Source: Streptomyces dangxiongensis
Lineage (GTDB): Bacteria; Actinomycetota; Actinomycetes; Streptomycetales; Streptomycetaceae
NCBI RefSeq assembly: GCF_003675325.1
Contig: NZ_CP033073.1
Location: 4,898,001 to 4,962,000, forward strand
DNA: 64,000 nucleotides
Reading direction: 5' to 3'
The notes beneath the pieces were generated by a model. It did not search any database, was not told the origin of the DNA, and saw only the letters and a list, made by a program, of their open reading frames with translations. Positions 1 to 8,311 of the stretch are shown in pieces. The position numbers and the translations under genes were made by a program. Positions within the stretch are counted from its first letter, which is position 1. Each line of letters opens with the position of its first letter.

Positions 1-843
1 ACTCCCTGTGCCGCGATACGAACGCAGTCCCGCCCGCCAGGCCAGCCCCGCCGCCGCACAGCACCCCACCGCCACCAGCGGCGGTGTGAACGCGGCCCAC
101 TCCGGCAGGTCCAGCGGATACGGCCGCCCCAGCACGTAGCACGCGGGCAGCCAGTTGACGAAGGCCAGCGGCAGCACGAACGTCACTCCGCGCACCAGCT
201 CCTTCGCGAACACCGTCGGCGGATACTGCAACAGCGTCGTACCGCCGTACGTGAAGGCGTTCTGCACCTCCGAGGCGTCCTGCGCCAGGAACTGGAACGC
301 CGCCCCCGCCACGAACACCGCGGCGAAGATCCCGAAGCCGCTCACCACCGTCACCGGCAGCAGCAGCACCTTCGGCACCGTCCACGCGATGTCCAGCCGG
401 GTCAGCGACCAGCCCAGCACCAGCGCCCCCTGCGTCACCCGGCCCAGCCGGCGCAGCGCGAACCGGTCGGCCGCCACCTGCGCCAGCACCGGCGCCGGCC
501 GCACCAGCAGCGTGTCCAGCGTGCCGTCCCGCACCCGCCGCCCGAGCCGGTCCATCGAGCCGATCACCAGATCCGCCAGCCCGAACGAGGTCGCCGACAG
601 CCCGTACAGGAACGCCACCTCGGGCAGTGAGTAGCCGCCCAGCGTGTCCACCCGGGAGAACATCAGCATGATCGTGACGAAGTCGAAGAAGGTCGCCGCG
701 AAGTTCCCGAACGTGGTCATGGCGAACGACGCGCGGTAGGCCATCGTGGACCGCACCCACATCCCCGCCACCAGCCGGTACGCCCGCACCCACCCGGCCA
801 GCCGCTCCAGCGCCCCCGGTGCCGCCGGGCTCCCCTCAGCCAC
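1..843 (-). CDS. ABC-2 type transporter permease (COG3694-like), 3' end at or just past window edge
   Basis: Integral membrane subunit of an ABC-2 type exporter. The GTG start at 843 overlaps the stop of the preceding permease by 8 bases, so the two are translationally coupled. The protein begins VAEGSPAAPG, has several hydrophobic segments and carries the charged stretch typical of this family (GSMDRLGRRVRDGTLDTLLV). The reading frame stays open to base 1, where it reads ...YRGTGS, which looks like the natural C-terminus, so probably only the stop codon is missing. The upstream gene is the partner permease. The ATPase subunit is not in the window and may lie beyond the left edge. Substrate unknown. 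Confidence 0.8.
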   Translation of the reverse strand, partial: MAEGSPAAPGALERLAGWVRAYRLVAGMWVRSTMAYRASFAMTTFGNFAATFFDFVTIMLMFSRVDTLGGYSLPEVAFLYGLSATSFGLADLVIGSMDRLGRRVRDGTLDTLLVRPAPVLAQVAADRFALRRLGRVTQGALVLGWSLTRLDIAWTVPKVLLLPVTVVSGFGIFAAVFVAGAAFQFLAQDASEVQNAFTYGGTTLLQYPPTVFAKELVRGVTFVLPLAFVNWLPACYVLGRPYPLDLPEWAAFTPPLVAVGCCAAAGLAWRAGLRSYRGTGS

Positions 844-1637
844 CCTGCACCACCACCCGGCGCGTCGCCGCCGACTGCACCAGCCGCCCCCCGCCCAGCA
901 GCACCACCGCCCACGCCGCCTGGAACAGATAGGTGGGCAGCGGCTCCGCGCGGCCCAGCAGGATGTCCGCCGGCGCCTGGAGCAGCGCGGACCACGGCAG
1001 CGCCCGTACGACCTCGCCGAACGCGCCCGGGAACACGTTCAGCGGCAGCAGCATCCCCGAGCAGAAGAACCCCAGCAGCCACGCCATCTGCCCCACGCCG
1101 GTGCCGTCCAGCAGCCAGAACGCGCTCAGCGCCACCAGGTACCGGATGCCGAAACCCACCAAGCATCGCGAGCAGTACGGCGACCAGGAAGGCCACCCAG
1201 GTGCCGGCGTCGGACGGCAGGTACACCGGGAAACACAGCGTGCCGAACAGGAACGGGACGACTCCCCGGCCGAGTAGCTGGAACGACGCCCGGCCCAGGT
1301 CCGCCGCCAGCCACCACAACTGGAGGTCGGCCGGCCGGTACAGGTCGATCACCACATCCCCCGTACGGATGCGCTCGATCAACTCCTCCTCGACGCCCCC
1401 ACCGCCGATCGCGAGCGTCGACAGGAACGCCTGCCCGAGCCAGACATAGGTGACGACCTGCGCCTGGTCGTACCCGCCGAGGTGCGGCCTCTGGTCCCAC
1501 AGCGCGCGGTAGGTGTAGACGAGGATCAGCCCGAAGGCAGTGTTGGTGAACACCCCTGCCGCAGTGGCGGCCCGATAGGTCGCGTACCGTCTGAAGCCCC
1601 CTGCCGCGACGGCCGCATACAACCGTCCCGTACCCAC
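836..1637 (-). pseudogene. ABC-2 type transporter permease (COG4587-like), interrupted by a 1-base frameshift
   Basis: Partner permease of the gene ending at base 1. The likely start is GTG at 1637 (VGTGRLYAAV), preceded by GGAGG. The first part reads as a normal ABC-2 permease up to ...VLLAML. At about 1161-1162 one extra A on the plus strand (T in the gene) shifts the frame. The remainder (VGFGIRYLVALSAFWLLDG onwards, to the stop at 836) continues perfectly in another frame. Removing one base restores a protein of about 266 residues with six predicted membrane segments. It could be a sequencing error or a genuine inactivating mutation; because the partner gene is intact, I favour a recent event or an error. 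Confidence 0.75.
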
Positions 1638-1840
1638 GCGAGTCGACCTCCTCGGACTGCTCGACACCGAAGCGCAGGAGCCTAGTCCGGAGCCCCGGTG
1701 GTCGGCCACGCGTTATCCGGCCGGAAGCGTGCCGGAATCCGGGAACGGAACGCCAGGTGCGAGAGTCTTCAAACAGGGGGCGCAGAAGGCGTACGAGGCG
1801 TACGGGAACGTACGACGCGAAACAGGAGTCCGTGCACGAC

Positions 1841-4800
1841 ATGAGCGACGAGCCGCAGCCGCAGCAGCCGAACGAGGGCGCGGCACCGAAAGAGCCGCTG
1901 CCGGCTGAAGGGCCCGGGAACCCGGGGCGCCGCGAGGAGACGGCCGGTGAGCCGCGCGGGGGGACGAGCGGGTCCGACGACACCACGAGGCGACCGGCCC
2001 GCCCCCGGCCCACCACGACCGGCCCCGCGAACCCCGGCAGCGGAGCCGGTTCCGGGACCCGCGGAGCCGAGGGCACCCGCGCGGGCGCCCCGGACGTGCC
2101 CGGCCCCGACGCCGGCCGCAGCACACCGGGAGCACCCGGCCGTGACACGGACCGGACGCCCCGGACCGGTTCCGGCCCGGCGGACCCGACGGCCGGGCGC
2201 GGCTCCGGCCCGGCCGCCCAGGACCGTACGGCTTCCGTGATCCGCGCCCGCCGGGCGGCCCAGGGCCGGACGGAAGCGCCGGAAGCCGCGGACACCGGCA
2301 AGCCCGGGCTCACGGGCACCGCCATGGGCACCGCCGGCGCCGAGGGCGCGGGCGGGACTGCCGGTTCGGGTGGCGCCAAGGGCTCCGGCGGGACTGGCGG
2401 TTCCGGTGGCGTCAAGGGTTCCGGTGACGCTTCCGGTAAGCGGTCCGGCGCCGGCGGGGCGGGTGCCTCCGAGGGGGCGTCCGCCTCGGAGCGGGCCCAG
2501 TCGGCCGAGAGCACCCAGGTGCTCCGGCGCATCACCCCGCCGAGGGCATCCGAGGCGCCCGCGGCCGGTTCCGCGTCCTCGGCTCGGTCCGGGAAGGGCG
2601 GCCGGCAGCCGCAGGCGGGTCAGGCGTCCGGTGCCGCAGAGGCGTCCGGCAAGGCGGCCGGTGCCGCCGCGGGTGCCGGTACGGCCGCCGGTTCCGACGG
2701 GGCGGCGGGTGCTGCCCAGGGTTCCGGCAAGGCGGCCGGTGCCGGTGGGGCGCCGGCGGCCGAGACCACGCAGGTGCTGCGGCGGGTCGGTGCGCCTCGC
2801 TCGGGGGAGCCCGGTGACGCCGGCGCCTCCTCGGCGGGGAAGCAGGACCCCGCCGGACGCACTCCCCGTGCCTCCGTGCCCCGCCCGGCCGGCCGGAACT
2901 CCGGCACCGGCCCCGCCGCCAAGAGCGCCGGTGCCACCGCCGCGGTTGCCGCCACTGGCGCCGCCGCCGCGTCCTCCCCGGCCGCCGCCCGAGCCGCCCG
3001 AGCCGCCCGCGCGGCCGGAGCCGCAGGGGCAGCCGCCGGTGCCGTCGCCGGAGCCGCCAGTGCCGCCGGAGCCGCCGCTCAGGCATCCCCGGCCGGTGCC
3101 GGTGCCGCCGCCCGTCCGGGCTCCTCCGAGGCCGAGACCACCGCGCTCGCCGCCACGGACGGCCCGGCCGGCGGAGGCAGCGACAGCGGCAAGGGCAAGG
3201 GCAAGGCCGCCGACGGTGGCGGCAAGGGCAAGCGGCCCAGGCGGACCGGGTTGCGGCGGCTGCTGCCGACCTGGCGCATGGTGCTCGGCACCTTCGTCGT
3301 CGGCGTACTCCTCGTCGTCGGCCTCTTCTTCGTCGGCTACTCCCTGGTCCAGATCCCCTCGGCCAACGCCTTCGCCACCAAGCAGGCCAACGTCTACCTC
3401 TACGCCGACGGCTCCCAGATCGCCCGCGACACCCGCGACAGCCAGGTCAACCGCGAGAACGTCGGTCTGGCCGAGATCTCCAAGGACGCCCAGCACGCCG
3501 CACTGGCCGCCGAGGACCGCGACTTCTACACCGAGTCCGCCGTCGACCTCAAGGCGATGCTCCGCGCCGGCTGGAACACCGCGACCGGCAAGGGCAAGCA
3601 GTCCGGCTCCACGATCACCCAGCAGTACGTGAAGAACTACTACCTGGGCCAGGAGCAGACGGTCACCCGCAAGGCCAAGGAGTTCTTCATCTCGATCAAG
3701 CTGGACCGTGAGAAGTCCAAGAACGAGATCCTGGAGGGCTACCTCAACACCAGCTACTTCGGCCGCGGCGCCTACGGCATCCAGGCCGCCGCCCAGGCCT
3801 ACTACGGCCGTGACGCCGCCGACCTCGACCCGGCCCGCGCCGCCTATCTCGCCGCGCTCGTCAACGCGCCCAGCGAGTACGACGTGGTGGCGCACCCGGA
3901 GAACAGGAAGGCGGCCGTCGCCCGCTGGAACTACGTGCTGGACGGCATGGTGAAGAAGGGCTGGCTCAGCCAGGGCGAGCGCGCCGGCGCGAAGTTCCCC
4001 ATGCCCAAGCAGCAGATACTCTCCACGGGCCTGTCCGGTCAGCGCGGTTACCTCGTCGATGCGGTCAGGCACTACCTGATCACCAACAAGATCGTCACGG
4101 CCGACCAGTTGCAGGCCGGCGGCTACCGCATCACCACCACCATCCAGAAGAAGAAGCAGGACGCCTTCGTCAAGGCCGTCGACGACCAGCTCATGTCCAA
4201 GCTGGACAAGGAGAACCGCAAGGCCGACACCTACGTCCGGGCCGGCGGGGCCTCCGTCGATCCGAAGACCGGTGAGGTCGTCGCCATGTACGGCGGCGTC
4301 GACTACGTGAAGCAGTACACCAACGGCGCGACCCGCGGTGACTTCCAGGTCGGCTCGACGTTCAAGCCGTTCGTGTTCACCTCGGCGGTGGAGAACGGCT
4401 CGACCACCCAGGACGGCCGCACGATCACCCCGAACACGATCTACGACGGCACCAACAAGCGCCTCGTCCAGGGCTGGAGCGGCGCGCCGTACAACCCGGA
4501 GAACGAGGACCAGAAGTCGTACGGCCCGATCACCGTCGGCAAGGCCACCGATCTGTCGGTGAACTCGGTGTACGCGCAGATGGCCGCCGACGTGGGTCCC
4601 GCCAAGGTCAAGCAGACCGCGGTCGACCTGGGCATCCCCGCCGGCACCCCGGACCTGTACCCGTCCCCGTCCATGGCCCTCGGCACCGCCAACGCCAGCG
4701 TCCTGGACATGGCGGAGGCGTACGCCACGCTCGCCAACCACGGCAAGCACGGCACGTACACGCTGGTGCAGAAGATCACCAAGGACGGCACCGAGCCGAT

Positions 4801-5596
4801 GGAGCTGCCCGGGCGCCCGGCCAGGCAGGCCGTCAGCCGGGAGGCCGCCGACACCACCACCTCCGTGCTGCGCAGCGTGGTCGAGAGCGGCACCGCCACC
4901 GCCGCGCAGAACGCGGGCCGGCCGGCGGCCGGCAAGACCGGTACCGCCGAGAGCGACACCGCCGCCTGGTTCGCCGGATACACCCCCGACCTGGCCACCG
5001 TGGTGTCCGTCATGGGCCAGGACCCGGTGACGGCCAAGCACATGCCGCTGTACGGCGCCCTCGGCGTGAACCGTATGAACGGCGGTGGCCCGCCCACCCA
5101 GATCTGGGCCCAGTACACGCGGGACGCGTTGAAGGGCAAGCCGGCCGGCGCCTTCGACCTCCAGCTCCAGACCGGCGCCGACCAGCCCCAGGCGCCCGGC
5201 ACCACCGCTCCCACCCAGCCCGGCACCGACGCCGGCCAGGGCACCGGTGGCACCGCCACGGACGGTGGCACGGCCGGCGGCGGCGCGACCGCCACCCCGA
5301 CCGACGGCGGCACCACCGGCACCCCCACCGACGGCGGTACGGCCACCGACGGCGGCACCCCCACCGACGGGGGCACGGCCACAGGCGGGGGCACCACCAC
5401 CACTACCGGTACCGGCGGTGACACGACCGGCGGCGACGGCACGACCACGGACGGGGGCGTCCCCACCGGCGGCGGTACGACCGGCGGCGGTGGCCCGACC
5501 ACCGGTGGCGGCGGCACGGCGGGCGGCGGCACCCAGGGCGGCAACACCACCGGCACCGACACGGGCACCGGCACCGGAGGTTTCCCCGGCACCTGA
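1841..5596 (+). CDS. bifunctional penicillin-binding protein (glycosyltransferase/transpeptidase)
   Basis: Class A PBP that polymerises and cross-links peptidoglycan at the outer face of the membrane; 1251 residues. Residues 1-470 are a disordered Ala/Gly/Pro/Ser-rich cytoplasmic region containing three copies of a TQVLRR-type motif. One membrane anchor lies at about 480-503. The GT51 domain follows with catalytic Glu558 in AAEDRDFYTE. The transpeptidase domain has the SxxK Ser839 (GSTFKP), SVN at 906 and KTG at 1032. The last 130 residues are a Gly/Thr/Asp-rich repeat tail, a common ending in actinobacterial PBPs. The ATG at 1841 follows AGGAG; an in-frame GTG at 1832 is too close to that site. 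The cytoplasmic part is unusually long for a class A PBP. Confidence 0.93.
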   Translation: MSDEPQPQQPNEGAAPKEPLPAEGPGNPGRREETAGEPRGGTSGSDDTTRRPARPRPTTTGPANPGSGAGSGTRGAEGTRAGAPDVPGPDAGRSTPGAPGRDTDRTPRTGSGPADPTAGRGSGPAAQDRTASVIRARRAAQGRTEAPEAADTGKPGLTGTAMGTAGAEGAGGTAGSGGAKGSGGTGGSGGVKGSGDASGKRSGAGGAGASEGASASERAQSAESTQVLRRITPPRASEAPAAGSASSARSGKGGRQPQAGQASGAAEASGKAAGAAAGAGTAAGSDGAAGAAQGSGKAAGAGGAPAAETTQVLRRVGAPRSGEPGDAGASSAGKQDPAGRTPRASVPRPAGRNSGTGPAAKSAGATAAVAATGAAAASSPAAARAARAARAAGAAGAAAGAVAGAASAAGAAAQASPAGAGAAARPGSSEAETTALAATDGPAGGGSDSGKGKGKAADGGGKGKRPRRTGLRRLLPTWRMVLGTFVVGVLLVVGLFFVGYSLVQIPSANAFATKQANVYLYADGSQIARDTRDSQVNRENVGLAEISKDAQHAALAAEDRDFYTESAVDLKAMLRAGWNTATGKGKQSGSTITQQYVKNYYLGQEQTVTRKAKEFFISIKLDREKSKNEILEGYLNTSYFGRGAYGIQAAAQAYYGRDAADLDPARAAYLAALVNAPSEYDVVAHPENRKAAVARWNYVLDGMVKKGWLSQGERAGAKFPMPKQQILSTGLSGQRGYLVDAVRHYLITNKIVTADQLQAGGYRITTTIQKKKQDAFVKAVDDQLMSKLDKENRKADTYVRAGGASVDPKTGEVVAMYGGVDYVKQYTNGATRGDFQVGSTFKPFVFTSAVENGSTTQDGRTITPNTIYDGTNKRLVQGWSGAPYNPENEDQKSYGPITVGKATDLSVNSVYAQMAADVGPAKVKQTAVDLGIPAGTPDLYPSPSMALGTANASVLDMAEAYATLANHGKHGTYTLVQKITKDGTEPMELPGRPARQAVSREAADTTTSVLRSVVESGTATAAQNAGRPAAGKTGTAESDTAAWFAGYTPDLATVVSVMGQDPVTAKHMPLYGALGVNRMNGGGPPTQIWAQYTRDALKGKPAGAFDLQLQTGADQPQAPGTTAPTQPGTDAGQGTGGTATDGGTAGGGATATPTDGGTTGTPTDGGTATDGGTPTDGGTATGGGTTTTTGTGGDTTGGDGTTTDGGVPTGGGTTGGGGPTTGGGGTAGGGTQGGNTTGTDTGTGTGGFPGT

Positions 5597-5598
5597 GG

Positions 5599-5919
5599 TC
5601 AGTGGCCGCCGGTCGCCTTCAGCCCCACCACGGCGACCAGCAGCAGACACACGAAGAAGACGCGGGCGGCGGTGACCGGCTCACCCAGCACCACCATGCC
5701 GAGCACCGCCGCACCGGCCGCGCCGATGCCCACCCACACGCCGTAGGCCGTGCCGATGGGCAGGGACCTCGCGGCGTACGACAGCAGGATCATGCTGGCG
5801 ACGATGCCGGCCCCGGTGAACAGACTCGGGACCGGCCGGGTGAAGCCCTCGCTGTACTTCATCCCGACCGACCAGCCGACCTCCAGCAGACCGGCGACGA
5901 CGAGCAGGACCCAGGCCAT
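5599..5919 (-). CDS. sugE: SMR-family guanidinium/quaternary ammonium exporter
   Basis: Small multidrug resistance protein of 106 residues with four membrane helices. The conserved membrane-embedded Glu lies in helix 1 (LLEVGWSVGMKYS), the SugE/Gdx subgroup pattern. Proteins of this subgroup work as dimeric proton-coupled antiporters, and Gdx members export guanidinium. A guanidine-III riboswitch lies immediately upstream, which strongly supports the guanidinium-exporter role over general drug export. ATG at 5919 is chosen because GGAGG sits 8 bases before it; a GTG nine bases upstream lacks this spacing. It converges on the PBP gene with only two bases between the stops. Confidence 0.9.
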   Translation of the reverse strand: MAWVLLVVAGLLEVGWSVGMKYSEGFTRPVPSLFTGAGIVASMILLSYAARSLPIGTAYGVWVGIGAAGAAVLGMVVLGEPVTAARVFFVCLLLVAVVGLKATGGH

Positions 5920-5954
5920 GACAGGCACCTCCGAGACGCGGCGACGATTTCGCG

Positions 5955-6001
5955 GGTGCGTCGTCTTTGCCTTCGACCCGGTACGGCGCGTCTCGTCGGG
6001 T
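5955..6001 (-). promoter_or_regulatory. guanidine-III (ykkC-III) riboswitch
   Basis: On the minus strand, 36 bases before the sugE start, the leader contains CCCGACGAG, then GCGCCGTACC, GGGTC and AAAGACGACGC in the order and spacing of the ykkC-III pseudoknot aptamer as I remember the Thermobifida fusca example. The class senses guanidine and usually turns on translation of guanidinium exporters. The match to the conserved core is nearly complete, and the downstream gene is exactly the expected kind. Confidence 0.85.
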
Positions 6002-6023
6002 TCCTTCCGAACATAGCAAAAGC

Positions 6024-6069
6024 ACGGCGAAGAGGGCCGGTGACCATGGTCACCGGCCCTCTTCGCCGT
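6024..6069 (-). terminator. 46-bp perfect palindrome, terminator after the GroES-like gene
   Basis: The two 23-base arms (beginning ACGGCGAAGAGGG) are perfectly complementary about an axis at 6046/6047. On the minus strand it is followed by a short T-rich stretch (GTGCTTTTGC). It lies between the stop of the GroES-like gene (6082) and the riboswitch. It would separate sugE transcription from the gene upstream. Confidence 0.7.
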
Positions 6070-6081
6070 TGCTCCGGGGAG

Positions 6082-6441
6082 TCAGAGATACAGGCCCGTG
6101 GAGTCCTCCGACCCCTCGAACCGGTCCGCGGCGACGGCGTGCAGATCACGCTCGCGCATCAGCACGTACGCCACGCCCCGCACCTCCACCTCCGCCCGGT
6201 CCTCCGGGTCGAACAGGACGCGGTCCCCGGGCTCCACCGTCCGTACGTTCTGGCCGACCGCGACGACCTCGGCCCAGGCCAGCCGCCGTCCGACCGCCGC
6301 GGTGGCGGGGATCAGGATGCCGCCCCCCGACCGCCGCTCACCCTCACCGGTCTCCTGCCGCACGAGAACCCGGTCGTGCAGCATCCGGATGGGCAGCTTG
6401 TCGTGATGGGGGGTGCTGTGCTCGTTTCTGTTGGCGCTCAC
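6082..6441 (-). CDS. GroES-like co-chaperonin family protein
   Basis: 119-residue protein with the Cpn10 fold pattern: LPIRMLHDRVLVRQE at the start of the domain, GGILIPATA (mobile-loop region), VVAVGQNVRTVEPGDRVLFDP, and a C-terminal strand. It is longer at the N-terminus than canonical GroES (about 97 residues) and lacks the usual GroES C-terminal sequence. It is not beside a groEL gene, so it is probably a paralogue with a separate role rather than the main co-chaperonin. GTG start at 6441. It is transcribed away from the DUF3618 gene and ends at a strong hairpin. Confidence 0.8.
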   Translation of the reverse strand: MSANRNEHSTPHHDKLPIRMLHDRVLVRQETGEGERRSGGGILIPATAAVGRRLAWAEVVAVGQNVRTVEPGDRVLFDPEDRAEVEVRGVAYVLMRERDLHAVAADRFEGSEDSTGLYL

Positions 6442-6495
6442 GCTGTGAACCTACCTGTCCTCGCCCGGCCCGTACGCGCCCGGGTCACCGTCGCC

Positions 6496-6825
6496 TCAGC
6501 CCCGGCGCCGCCGGGACGCGAGGGCCAGCAGCCCCACGACCCCCACGACGACGAGCGCGGCCGGCACGACCCGCTCCGGCCGGGGTGCGCCCTCCTCGTC
6601 CACGAATTGCCCCCGTAGCTCGCTCACCACCCGGTTCACCTGCACGTATGCGCGTCCGACCGTGTGATCGACGTTCGCGACGACCTTGGCCTTCGCGTCC
6701 CCGACGATCGTCTTCGGGTGAACCCGCACCCCGATCTCGTCGAGCGTCTCGGCCAGCACTTCACGGCGGCGCCTGATGGCCGCCTCGATCTGCGCCGGGG
6801 TTCTGGTGTCCGACGTGTCCGCCAC
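6496..6825 (-). CDS. DUF3618 family membrane-anchored protein
   Basis: 109-residue protein. The N-terminal half carries the DUF3618 signature (TPAQIEAAIRRRREVLAETLDEI followed by HPKTIVGDAKAK). A C-terminal membrane helix follows (VVPAALVVVGVVGLLALA) with a short Arg-rich tail. The GTG at 6825 follows GGAGG at the right distance. Function is unknown; in actinobacteria the family is usually a small helical membrane-associated protein. It is divergent from the bcp gene, with 93 bases between them. Confidence 0.85.
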   Translation of the reverse strand: MADTSDTRTPAQIEAAIRRRREVLAETLDEIGVRVHPKTIVGDAKAKVVANVDHTVGRAYVQVNRVVSELRGQFVDEEGAPRPERVVPAALVVVGVVGLLALASRRRRG

Positions 6826-6918
6826 CGTACGGCCTCCGAAGTCTGCTGATGCTGTTCCGGACAGTCTGTCAGCTCCTGCCCGCACCGCACCGCAAGGCCC
6901 CCCGGTTACGCTGGTCCG

Positions 6919-7386
6919 ATGAGCGAGCGACTCCAGCCCGGGGACGTTGCCCCCGCCTTCACCCTCCCCGACGCCGACGGCAACGACGTCTCCCTGTCGG
7001 ACCACGAGGGCCGCAAGGTCATCGTCTACTTCTATCCGGCCGCCCTGACCCCCGGCTGCACCAAGCAGGCCTGCGACTTCACCGACAACCTCCAGCTCCT
7101 GGCCGACGCCGGCTACGACGTCATCGGCGTCTCCCCCGACGAGCCGGAGAAACTCGCGAAGTTCCGCGAGAAGGAGTCCCTGAGGATCACCCTGCTGGCC
7201 GACCCCGACAAGCGGGTCACCGAGGCCTACGGCGCCTACGGCGAGAAGAAGAACTACGGCAAGACGTACCTGGGGGTCATCCGCTCCACGGTGATCGTCG
7301 ACGAGCAGGGCAAGGTCGAACGGGCCCTGTACAACGTCCGCGCGACGGGCCACGTAGCGAAGATCATCAAGGACCTGGGCATCTGA
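6919..7386 (+). CDS. bcp: thioredoxin-dependent thiol peroxidase (Bcp/PrxQ)
   Basis: 155-residue cytoplasmic peroxiredoxin that reduces hydrogen peroxide and organic hydroperoxides with thioredoxin. The peroxidatic Cys47 lies in TPGCTKQACDF, and the second Cys52 five residues later marks the BCP/PrxQ type that forms an intramolecular disulfide. Length and conserved blocks (GDVAPAFTLPD, VIGVSPDEPEKLAKF) are those of full family members. Confidence 0.95.
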   Translation: MSERLQPGDVAPAFTLPDADGNDVSLSDHEGRKVIVYFYPAALTPGCTKQACDFTDNLQLLADAGYDVIGVSPDEPEKLAKFREKESLRITLLADPDKRVTEAYGAYGEKKNYGKTYLGVIRSTVIVDEQGKVERALYNVRATGHVAKIIKDLGI

Positions 7387-7540
7387 CCGCCCCTGTCCGC
7401 CGCCCCGCGGCCCGTACCGGCGCGAGGCGGTGCGGGCCGCTCTCCGTTCCGGGCACGCGGTCACGGGGGACCGGGCCGTCGGGGTGGCCGGGAATCCCCC
7501 GGAGCGCGGCCCCCCGTGACCGGTAGCATGTGCGTGGCAC

Positions 7541-7624
7541 GCGGCCGTGGCGGAATTGGCCTACGCGCAACACTTAGGATGTTGTGGGAGAAATCCCTTG
7601 AGGGTTCGAGTCCCTCCGGCCGCA
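7541..7624 (+). tRNA. tRNA-Leu (UAG anticodon)
   Basis: 84-base tRNA with acceptor arms GCGGCCG and CGGCCGC and discriminator A. The anticodon loop is CTTAGGA between CAACA and TGTTG, giving anticodon UAG. The long variable arm (GGGAGAAATCCC) and the GGTTCGAGTCC T-arm are as expected for leucine. CCA is not encoded. Confidence 0.95.
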
Positions 7625-7639
7625 CACGTGTGAGCGCGA

Positions 7640-7671
7640 AGGCCCGCCCAGGACCCCTGGGCGGGCCTTCC
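7640..7671 (+). terminator. terminator after tRNA-Leu
   Basis: Strong GC hairpin (GGCCCGCCCAGG, loop, CTGGGCGGGCC) followed by TTCCT, 16 bases after the tRNA. It also sits just after the end of the rdgB gene on the opposite strand and may serve both directions. Confidence 0.8.
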
Positions 7672-7682
7672 TGCTCCCGTGG

Positions 7683-8285
7683 TCAGCCCACCAGCTCCCG
7701 GACCACCGGCACCAGCGCCCGGAACGCCTTCCCCCGGTGGCTGATCGCGTTCTTCTCCCGCGGGCTCAGCTCGGCGCACGTCCGGGTCTCGTCCTCCGGC
7801 TGGAGGATCGGGTCGTAGCCGAAGCCGTTCGTGCCGGCGGGGGCGTGCCGCAGGACGCCCCGCAGCCGGCCCTCCACCACCCGCTCCGTGCCGTCCGGCA
7901 GGGCGAGGGCGGCGGCGCACGCGAAGTGGGCGCCGCGGTGTTCGTCCGCGATGTCGGATAGCTGGGCCAGGAGCAGTTCCAGGTTGGCGCGGTCGTCGCC
8001 GTGCCGGCCCGCCCAGCGGGCGGAGAAGATGCCGGGCGCGCCGCCCAGGACGTCGACGCAGAGGCCGGAGTCGTCGGCGACGGCCGGCAGGCCGGTGGCC
8101 CGCGCGAGGGCGTGGGCCTTCAGCAGGGCGTTCTCGGCGAAGGTGACGCCGGTCTCCCTGACGTCGGGGATGTCGGGGTAGGCGTCCGCGCCGGTCAGTC
8201 CGTGCGGCAGGCCTGCCTCGGCGAGGATCGCCCTCAGCTCGGTGATCTTTCCGGCGTTGCGGGTGGCGAGGATCAAGCGGGTCAT
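7683..8285 (-). CDS. rdgB: RdgB/HAM1 family non-canonical purine NTP pyrophosphatase
   Basis: 200-residue enzyme that hydrolyses dITP, ITP and XTP to the monophosphates and keeps deaminated purines out of DNA and RNA. The family blocks are all present: LILATRNAGKITELRAIL at the N-terminus, VTFAENALLKA, VADDSGLCVD with the catalytic Asp, GIFSARWAG, and the C-terminal GFGYDPI and SHRGKAF. ATG at 8285 begins exactly at the first family motif; an in-frame upstream start would add an unrelated extension. Confidence 0.95.
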   Translation of the reverse strand: MTRLILATRNAGKITELRAILAEAGLPHGLTGADAYPDIPDVRETGVTFAENALLKAHALARATGLPAVADDSGLCVDVLGGAPGIFSARWAGRHGDDRANLELLLAQLSDIADEHRGAHFACAAALALPDGTERVVEGRLRGVLRHAPAGTNGFGYDPILQPEDETRTCAELSPREKNAISHRGKAFRALVPVVRELVG

Positions 8286-8311
8286 GCCCGCCAGTATTCC
8301 TCGCCTCCCCC

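Noticed and set aside
1769..5650. Very long open frame on the minus strand opposite the penicillin-binding protein gene
   Set aside because: It has Gly/Arg/Val-rich composition without motifs, while the plus strand has a complete PBP with all catalytic residues. It is a product of high-GC codon bias.
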